Source of the DNA: Oikopleura dioica
Lineage: Eukaryota > Chordata > Appendicularia > Copelata > Oikopleuridae
Reading direction: 5' to 3'
Assembly: GCA_907165135.1 (NCBI GenBank)
Contig: OU015567.1
Coordinates: 10,607,001-10,671,000, forward strand
DNA length: 64,000 nt
Notes under the pieces: model-generated
Seen by the model: only the letters and a program-made list of their open reading frames with translations
The model's database searches: none
Told to the model about the DNA's origin: nothing
Program-made: the position numbers and the translations under genes
In this document: positions 56,343 through 64,000 of the stretch, piece after piece
Layout: each line of letters starts with the position of its first letter
How positions within the stretch are numbered: position 1 is the stretch's first letter

Positions 56343-56471
56343 ATGTTTTTAGCAAAAGAAGTGGAAGCTTTCAGGGCGAAAATGAAAGAAACACTCGATA
56401 ATATGATTTTTATTTATGAAAATGATCTAGCTTTGGCTACTAATCTATTAGAACTTGAAGTAATGGCGTAA
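56343..56471 (+). CDS. possible small helical protein or first exon, 42 codons
   Basis: ATG-started open frame (LAKEVEAFRAKMKETLDNMI) of amphipathic helix ending at TAA in the context GGCGTAAGTT. That is also a splice-donor-like site, so it could be a first exon continuing downstream. The next gene starts at 57015 on the same strand. Support is weak. Confidence 0.25.
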   Translation: MFLAKEVEAFRAKMKETLDNMIFIYENDLALATNLLELEVMA

Positions 56472-57014
56472 GTTAAAATAGATTATTCTGCTTTGGCGAG
56501 GATGTTGGAATGCAATTATGCACCAGGAGGTGTAACCACTAAGCAACTACGATGCCGGTGGTGCTTCGCCGCGGTGGAGGTTGTAATTGAGCAGCTACAG
56601 CTGACTTGGCCTTGCTCCAGCGAAACACCGACCGAGGTCGACCCCAATTCGAGGACGCCGCGACATTGCGGACCTGATAAGGTCCTTCCATCCTTCTAAG
56701 CTTATTATCACTTGAAAGAACGGGTGGGTGCTGGCAAAATTGGATAACGAAATGCAAGTTTTTATCGTTTCTATGATTAATTCTAATTTGATCAAACTGT
56801 ATTTGACGAATTTATTTTCCTTGAAAAACAACTAACGACTGGCACCCTTAAATTTTGAAGACGAGCAGCTGATAGTTAAAAGTCTTACAGTGCCCAAAAT
56901 AGCAGTGTGAATCAGTTGTCACTGAGAAAATTCTCACCACGCCGAAAATTTTAGGCATTACTCTATTTCTTGCAGACATTTGAAAAAGATTTTGAAGTAA
57001 GGAGATTTTTTGTA

Positions 57015-57382
57015 ATGGAAGACAAACAGAGTGTTAGAGATTTTATCCTGAACGGATTGAAGTTTTCCTTCTTTTGCATCGTCATGTCGCTTTTTGTAAT
57101 CAATTTCTGTAAGTTATGATTCTGGTTTTTCTTTAGTTACTCCTTATTGCTAGATGTTACCGTCAACCTGTGCCAGATGTACAAGAAGCAAATAGAGATG
57201 AACGAGATTTTCGTGACTTCAATCAACGAAATTGGAAACGGACTTGAAGGTGATTTGATAGGACTTTTCTTTTTACTCACATTTTCATCTCAGACCAAGC
57301 AAAGCATCTGCTCAGCGTCAACGACGTCGTCGCCAACTTTGTCAGCAAGTACAGTTCAGCACTTCAAATCTTAGAATACTGA
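57015..57382 (+). CDS. small membrane protein, 92 aa, three exons
   Basis: Exons 57015-57108, 57154-57249 and 57294-57382 join in frame over GT-AG introns of 45 and 44 bases. A membrane segment near the N-terminus (FSFFCIVMSLFVINF) is followed by a helical, coiled-coil-like part (MYKKQIEMNEIFVTSINEIG, LLSVNDVVANFVSKYSSALQ). An AATAAA follows at about 57468. Family not recognised. None of the three exons stands out alone; the agreement of all junctions is the evidence. Confidence 0.6.
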
Positions 57383-58051
57383 GTATTCCAATGGGCCATT
57401 GGCATTGGCAATCCACTGCATTCTTGTTAGCCTAGCTTTTTCTCGAAATTAGACTGTTTGTTAATTATAATAAAGTCTTCAAATGATTGCTCGTGAACTG
57501 GTTATAAAAATTAAGATTATTGACGCGAGAAAGCCTAGCCCGACGGAGTTATCGTTACAAGGCTCCTGCGCTTATTAATTTGCTCCTTGAGGAGAGATCT
57601 AGAGTATGGAAGGGGTTCGCGCGAACGCAGAACCCCACTATCAGAAATTGTGACGGACACTCCACCGATTTGGCAAAGAGATACAGGTCAGCCGCGCCGG
57701 TGTGCAATGGTACGGCCTCGCCATAAGGGAACCCCCTACGTGATCGAGGTTACCCTCCGCCCAGGTAAGTATGAGTTGCATGGCGCGCACTGAAAAATCC
57801 ATTTCGACGAGCGCGCCGACTCGTTATGGTGCTTCGATCTTGGGCTTCTATCTCCGCGCGCGCCTCCGAGAGTCGTGGAAAACTTGATTTTTTGTCGTAA
57901 GTTATTAATCCATTTTTCTGCATAGAACTTGATAAAATACGTTTGAATGTTCAGTAATTGTCTACTGAAATAATGGTAGAATATCCGTTTATTTTAAAAT
58001 GTATCTGTCAGAACTTCTTTCAATATATACATTTGTAAATAGATAGGAGCT
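57383..58051. other. short intergenic region with a GC-rich hairpin
   Basis: Between two genes. Positions 57609-57633 read GGGGTTC...GAACCCC with an inner GTTCGCGCGAAC, a nested inverted repeat able to form a hairpin. The surrounding 57510-57850 is GC-richer than the neighbours and no gene is evident. Confidence 0.35.
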
Positions 58052-60004
58052 TTACACCTCTGATCCGTGTAGTAAAGCGCGTAATCTGGCAATTTCGGCA
58101 TCTTTGTCAGCAAGTTGCTGGGCGTTTTCGCGCTCTTTCACGGCGAGCTGCTCTTTCAGAAGTTGGTTTTCTTTGTCGAGCTCGGATATAAGCGCGTTGC
58201 GCTCGTTTAGGAGCTTCTGGAAGTCAATAGGGTCTGATTGTCGGAAACAGTTTTCGAGGAGAATTCGTTGTGCTACAATTTAAGATGTGACAGTAGTTAG
58301 GCGCTCTAGAACTTACCAGTTGGACGCAAAAGTGGATCGTAATTTATCATTGCTTCGATCGTCTCAGTCACTCTACTGGCTTTTTCCTTCTCGCAGTAGA
58401 CTGCCAAATGAGGTTGAAAATCGAGAGGCAGTTTTTCTTTTTTCCTGATAAGTTCGAAATGGCGAATTCGGTCTCCTAGCTCGCCAAGAGGATAGAAGGC
58501 TTCGAAGATTACGAATCCGGCCGAGTAAATGTCTACCAGACAGTTGTAGTCCTTTTTGTAGCGTTGTTCTGGAGCGGCGTACTGAAGAGTGCCAATTCCG
58601 CTTGATAAGGCTCGATTGGGAATCGCTACAGTCATGTCACTAAAAATAAAAATCAGGAATCAGTCTTCAAGTCAATTTTACCTGTGGTCGACTTTAGGCG
58701 GGTCGGATTGCGTTGCCAGTCCGAAATCACAGATCTGCCAGAGCTTTCTACTGTCATTCCATAAAATGTTCTCTGGTTTGATGTCGCGATGAATACAGCC
58801 TTTTTGGTGCAAATACTCAATTCCTTGAATTATATGAGTGGCGATTTCGAACGACTCCATCACGTATGCTTCTGTCTTTTGGTGAGCCTCTTCATCGGAC
58901 AAGCTAGCGATATAATTCCCGGTGATGTACTGGTTTCTAAGACAACCTTGAAGCCAAGTAAAAGAGTTTCAATCGTACCTGTCGACAAGATATCGTCGTA
59001 AACTCAGTGTACAGAATTCCATTTGAATACAAAGCGTGTAACGAACTTCAATTTCAGAAGTGGTTCTATGAATTCCAGATGACAGCCTCGAAGACCTCAT
59101 TGAACTAGAAAATAATGTAAGTTTCAAAAAGATAGATTTTTTGACAAACTTGTATCCAAATTGAACAAGCTGTGCAGAATTCTCACTATCGGGAATACAC
59201 TCGACATAAGGACTAGCACTGTTGATCAAATTTTCTTCCGGGGAATCCTCCTCTTCGTCGTCATCAGACATTGTCGAAGCCCAACTATCTTCCCCTCCCC
59301 ATTCAATCGCGTTTCCCGAGTTCATGACCACGTCAAGATGATTCAAGCTTCTCATAGACACCTAAATGATATGAAAAAGAATGGACAGAATTGACAGTTT
59401 ACCTGTTGAAACCGATCAGTAAAAACATCTTCCTCTTTTGAATCCGAAGATAGCTCGACGATGTCGGGCTTTTTTTCGATTTCTTCTGTATCAACCCAAG
59501 AGGTTATGTATTTGACAACATTGGGGTGAGTGAAGGCCGATGCTAGGGTCACTTCTTTGCGCATTTTTGCAAAAGAACTGTCTTTTTGTGGACTCGAAAT
59601 TTATTCCTGTGAGAAACTCTCATATAAAAATTGCATGTGTCACAATTTCAGTCCGCCCCTAATGGATCAATCTCAATCTTCTTCACGGCAAAAATCTTTT
59701 CATCAAGCAAATGTCTGCATTTGTAAACCTTCCCGAAGCCACCTTTGCCCAGTTCACCAATAATTTCAAACTCATTGTTCAGCCGCTGTTTCGCACGAAA
59801 GCCACTTCTCAGCCCCGCCTGTGGAATGGTATTGTTTTGAAGAACTTTGGCCAATGCAGTTTGGAAGTACTTGTTGTCGTATGATAGCTTAATTGGTTGA
59901 AAGTCGATGTTCAGTTGAATGCAGTAGTTTTCGAGTTGTTTTAGGATTTCCTCTTCGTTTAGTGTTCCATTTTCAGGCACCTGATTAGGGGTTCCGTTTT
60001 GCAT
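58052..60004 (-). CDS. eIF2-alpha kinase of the HRI (EIF2AK1) type
   Basis: The N-lobe has glycine loop [14 protein letters not shown] and lysine FAVKKIEI, then [20 protein letters not shown]. An acidic insert typical of eIF2-alpha kinases follows ([20 protein letters not shown]). The hinge side reads [16 protein letters not shown]. The C-lobe has [20 protein letters not shown] and [13 protein letters not shown]. The tail is a coiled coil ending RALLHGSEV, as in HRI. It phosphorylates eIF2-alpha to repress translation in stress. Short introns cut the gene. One junction after residue 118 (near 59650) has no GT donor that keeps frame; a GG-AG intron (GGACTG...GACAG) would. The start at 60004 is the first Met after a stop; upstream exons may belong to it. 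Confidence 0.83.
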
Positions 60005-60009
60005 TCAAA

Positions 60010-60440
60010 TCAATGGAAGTGCGAGAATCTATTTCGATAATATTGTATGTGAAGTAAAAAGACCCCTTCCTTGCAGTTGTTTCTGAGAAAATAAGCAATT
60101 ATCTTGTACAAGTGATCCTGCTTGTCACGGTCCGTTCTTCTGACAATTTCATTGCCCGCACTTTGCACCAGATCTCTCGCATTTGACTGAAAAAGTATCA
60201 TTTTGCTAGGAGCTTTGAAGATGAAGTAGTCTTTTGTGCTCCCAAATGTTTGAAGACTGCATTGAAAAAAAGGAAAAATGGAAGGAACACAAATATACCC
60301 GTAGGCGTGATATCGTTTATGTTTATTAGCATGATCGATTTTTGTAAACTTACGGAATTTTCACACTCATTACGGACGTATGGGCAAACCGCGAAGGGAT
60401 TTTCCTCGATGGGTGATTCAAAACGACCCCTCTTCGTCAT
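60010..60440 (-). CDS. possible upstream exons of the HRI-like gene or a small separate gene
   Basis: An ATG at 60440 opens MTKRGRFESPIEENPF and ends at a good GTAAGT donor after 29 codons. A second exon begins near 60254 (FKHLGAQKTTSSSK), and a third coding-like stretch is SNARDLVQSAGNEIVRRTDR (60190-60020). HRI proteins have about 150 residues before the kinase domain, so these could be its N-terminus. I could not join them to the Met at 60004 without a stop. Confidence 0.4.
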
Positions 60441-60706
60441 AATTCGACGGTTTTAATCACTTCAAATCTTCTCTTTCGCATCTTCTCATCGATTCCCGAT
60501 CATTTTCGAAAATTCTAGACCAGATGAGTTTTCGAAATCAAGGAAGAGAATTTTTTAGAATATTCGAGAATATGCCAGAGCCAATTTTTGGCGATCGAAA
60601 CAGTTTCGAAGAGCGAAAGTAAAGTTGGGTATGTACAGTAGTAAAAGGCTTCAAAATTTTGTATAAGGTTATAAGATTAAGGTTGATGAATGAAGTGAAT
60701 AACAAG

Positions 60707-61490
60707 TTATACAAAGTATTGTTCTGCAGGTCGTTCTTCTGCCGATTTTCTTCGTGATCCTTTTTCCTCTGCTGATTTCCAGGGCTTTTTAGAAAAAATC
60801 TTTGGGAATTTCTTTTTGCAGCCAGGTGATTTTGAGTCAGACATCGACGCGTATTTCTTCAGGATTGGATTATCTGAAGGGGGTATTTGAGTCGCGTCGA
60901 CCATTTCCCAGCTTTGAATGGGATTATAAATGTCAATTTTTAGAAAGCTAAAAGAAAGATCACCGATTGTGAGAGTGAAAGCTTTTCTATCGAGAAAAGA
61001 GACACTCTATAAAACATTATATTAATTGATTTCTACGTTATAATCGCTTCAAAACGCCTTACTATCTCCAGATGATGCTGGAGAGCCTTCGCTTCTACGA
61101 GTTGGTTTTGGAACGTCGGTTTCGCTAGGAGAACGAAGAATATTGCTGAGAATGTCAATTTCTTCACGAGAAGCGGCGTTAATTTTCAGAAGCTCATCAA
61201 GTGGCATTTCGTAGATATCAGCGTCTGATGATCATTTTAGAGATTATTCCTTATTTTTATGAACAACGTACCAACAGTTTCTCGTAGTCGCTTTAGCTTC
61301 TCTCTGTTTGTATTTATCTTACAATCGATGTCAGCGATTTCAGTCTCTTTCTGCGTAATTTGCACGTTTATACTCTCGTTCATAATTTTCATCGTGTTGA
61401 TAAAGTCCTGTTGTTCTCTGATTATCCTGTTTGTGCGCGCTGGATCTACACGATGCGCTTGACAACCACATGATTGCATCGACATTCTTA
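60707..61490 (-). CDS. small coiled-coil protein with conserved-looking C-terminal part
   Basis: Exon 1 from 61490 encodes Cys-rich then coiled-coil sequence (IIREQQDFINTMKIMNESIN). Exon 2 (61228 down to about 61055) follows in frame over a GT-AG intron (DADIYEMPLDELLKINAASR). A 3' exon, to 60707, reads RKAFTLTIGDLSFSFLKIDI and ends basic (KKFPKIFSKKPWKSAEEKGS). Exon 2 ends at a GTAAGG donor, but the join to the last exon is off by one base in my reading, so either the boundary differs or a base is missing. No family recognised; BLOC/BORC-like small coiled-coil proteins are a loose comparison. Confidence 0.45.
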
Positions 61491-61709
61491 TGAGAAAACT
61501 AACTAGAACTTGAATTTGAATATTTATGCAATAAAAAGCTTTTCTGAACCATGGGCATTAGAGTACGATTTCGGAAGAACTTAGATTTTTTGTGAAGAAA
61601 TTAATGCGTTATAAGTTGAATCAGAACATGTGAAATTGTTTATATAACTGTTCATAATGATTTCTATACATATTTACAAATAAATAAAGTTTTTGAACAG
61701 GGGGTCTTG

Positions 61710-64000
61710 TTATACAGGTGAAGAGAAACTGCCGTTCTTTTCGTTTTTAAATTCTTGGGAGTCGATCGTTGGCGCGGCTGTAGAAGAAGATTTTGATGCA
61801 TTATTGGTGCTGGAGCTGGCTGGAAATATGAGTCGATGGAGGGCAGATACGAGCGAACTGGAGGAAATTGAAGAGCCACTTTGGTCAACATGAGTCGAAT
61901 GTTCTGCGGGAGAAGAAGGAGGCGTATCAGTCTCACTCAGAATTTCTTCTGGAAAGAGCTGTTTGCAAAAATCGGTGTTTTCGTGATCTGAACAGCTTGT
62001 TGAACAAGCAAAAGGTGGTGATTACTTACCAAGTCTCAAGGGATTGTTCTTGACCACTGGGCTTTGATCAGGACTATTTGACGGGATTCTTGGACGGCCA
62101 GATGTTGGTGAACTTGATCTATGTTGGCAATAAAGAGCTTCAGATCCTATTGGGTCTGGACGTTTTGGAAACGAGAACTTGTGTCTTTCTGTAGGACTAT
62201 TTTGGTGTTTGATCTGAATATGAATTATTCAGAATTTAATTGCAAATCGATTGGTGGTTACCTCAGATACAGCAGCGTCAAGGTCAACTTGTGACATTTG
62301 CCTCCATTGAGCCATTACTGGACTGCCTTCCATCGTCTTTATTAGCTTGTATTTTTCTGGGCGTCGGGGTTTCTGATGATGGTAGCTTCGAAAAAACATT
62401 AAATAATCTGTAAAGCTGAGTATATTTACCTGTGAAAAGAGTCGTCATTGACCAAAGAGTCTTTATAAAGTTTCGATCTGTTTCGTCGTTCCTGGGCTCT
62501 TGCGGTCTCGGCTCTCCTCCGACTTGCTAATCTATTGAGCGCTTTGGCCAGATCACTTGACCCTGGCACTCCAGCTTTTCCGATAACTGGAGTGTTGAAC
62601 CCAGAGCTCATCATAGACGAATATGCTGACTTGACTGAAGTGAATGATGTTGAAAGCGCAGGACTTAATTTGTAAAGTGACTCTATTATGAGACGAAAAG
62701 CTACCTCAGAAGTCCAGAATCGATTGGAGGTTTAGGTGGAGTACAGATTGGATCGGGCAGCACTCTAGTTGGGGTCTCGTACGGACGTCCACAATGGACT
62801 TCAGCAAGAGAGTTGTGGGACATGTTATGCGTTAGGTTTTTAGTCTCCGCATCCAGTGCTAACAGCGTGGAACTTAGGAGTTCCAAGCCCGAATCGCCCA
62901 TTTTATTCTGATCATTACTCTCCGGCTCGAGCTTTTCTATATTCTTCTCTTTTTGTTTGGCTGATTTGCCGCCATCAGATGCTCCTTTAGGTGTCTTTCT
63001 TCCAGGAAGGGAAAATGGCGTTTGAATTTCCATTATTTCTTGTTGCAAATTTCTTTCATGGCAGTTGCACGCTTCGCTTGGGCTCCTCGATTCTTCCAAC
63101 AGTCTGACAGTCTCCAAATACTTTTGCTCTAGTTCATGGAACTCGGCGATGATCTGAGCTTGAGACCTTTGAGATTCTTCGAAGGCGTTTAGATTTTCTT
63201 CAGCTTCTTGTTCTTTCAGTTTTTTTAGTCGCTGAGCATCAACAAGTTGAGTCAAGAGCTTCGTGACTTGTTCTTGTTGTTCGAAACACTCGTTGGTTTT
63301 CTTTGTTAGTTCCTGTCTGAAGTACGCCAGTCGTTTGCTGTGGAAAAGAATAATGTTAGCACCCGTTTTCACCGCAACAGTAAATAAGAAAAATGTATGG
63401 TAGTCATCTATGATTTCAGTTTCTCATTAGCGGGATAAATCGATTTGTCAAATCAATCAATATTAGAGAAATCAAAGAGGAGTAATCCTTCTGGCTAATC
63501 ACCACTATATCTATTTTGTCTAATTGGATACCTGACACTGTCTAAATCTTTGACGGAGCCATCGACTAAATGGCAGTATTCCTCCTCTTTCGTTTCTAAT
63601 TTTCCGACAGTTTCATTGATGTCCTTTCTGAGCTCATTATTTTCGCGTTGCAGACGCTGTATTCTCTCTTCTAATTGATTGATGTGTTCTTGCACAGTAT
63701 AACCGCCTCGGAAAATCCTTCCAGAAATACTAGGGGTTGATTCACCGGAGCAAACGCCATCATCGAAGCCTTTTAGCAGCTCATCTTTTAGGTATATTGA
63801 ATGCTTGAGCTGAGAGTTCTGCTCGGTTGTATCATCAAGTGCTTCTTCGAGCTCATTTATCTTGACATAATATATTTTTCGCTTTTACGAAACGCATACC
63901 TGATCTACAAGCTGGCGATTTTTCTCGAGCAAGGTCTGGCCAATTCGTGCCGCAAGTTCCAAGTCTCTTTCTCTCTCTTCCAACAGGCTTTCCAATGCCT
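61710..64000 (-). CDS. TRAK/Milton kinesin adaptor (HAP1 family), 5' end outside the window
   Basis: TRAK/Milton links mitochondria (via Miro) to kinesin-1. The HAP1-N coiled-coil region is clear: LEERERDLELAARIGQTLLE, IYLKDELLKGF, INQLEERIQRLQRENNELRK, EEEYCHLVDGSVKDLDS, YFRQELTKKTNECFEQQEQV, EFHELEQKYLETVRLLEESR. After it come Ser/Pro-rich parts (ETPTRVLPDPICTPPKPPID, FNTPVIGKAGVPGSSDLAKA) up to the stop at 61710. Introns are short GT-AG. The gene is cut by the right edge. The C-terminal part is shorter than in vertebrates. Confidence 0.8.

Noticed and set aside
1-64000. CRISPR arrays, rRNA genes, bacterial promoters
   Set aside because: None seen; the sequence is spliced eukaryotic DNA.

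Overview
The window is eukaryotic and looks like a compact animal genome. Protein genes are cut by introns of mostly 37-60 bases and the sequence is AT-rich. The recognisable host genes are animal ones: an Eph receptor tyrosine kinase, a TRAK/Milton kinesin adaptor, a PDZ protein with a ZM-like motif, an HRI-like eIF2-alpha kinase, and Integrator and GGA pieces. Several junctions keep frame only with GA-AG, GC-AG or GG-AG introns. Tiny introns, non-canonical G*-AG splice sites and divergent H3 histones together point to an appendicularian tunicate (Oikopleura-like). That placement is inference; no species-specific marker was found.

Region 1 (1-4.2 kb): a small secreted protein gene (minus strand), a highly divergent H3-like histone gene (plus strand) whose open frame runs into a dispersed repeat, then AT-rich sequence with short repeats.

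Region 2 (about 4.2-25.1 kb): one large Polinton/Maverick DNA transposon. It has a protein-primed type B DNA polymerase (6 exons, 1405 aa, open throughout), a retroviral-type integrase, an A32-like packaging ATPase, an adenain-like protease, a tiny basic core-like protein and a candidate caps(id) protein of 428 aa. About ten further genes have no recognised function, including a long single-pass membrane protein. Genes sit on both strands, are tightly packed and overlap in places. Terminal inverted repeats were not located by eye.

Region 3 (26.6-35.5 kb): mixed live and decayed host genes. A 5'-truncated INTS4 piece is fused in one exon to GGA and carries several frameshifts and a stop. An intact SAP + TPR gene lies between it and a PSMC6 (Rpt4) remnant with a stop. 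Next come an RS-rich gene broken by a 31-base duplication and the last third of an OGDH gene ending upstream at a repeat block.

Region 4 (38.6-51.3 kb): a PDZ/ZASP-like gene, a small membrane protein gene and an Eph receptor gene spread over 7.2 kb with kilobase introns and no SAM domain.

Region 5 (51.3-64 kb): a 5-kb gene-poor stretch, a 92-aa membrane protein gene, an HRI-like kinase gene, a small coiled-coil gene and the 3' part of a TRAK/Milton gene running off the right edge.
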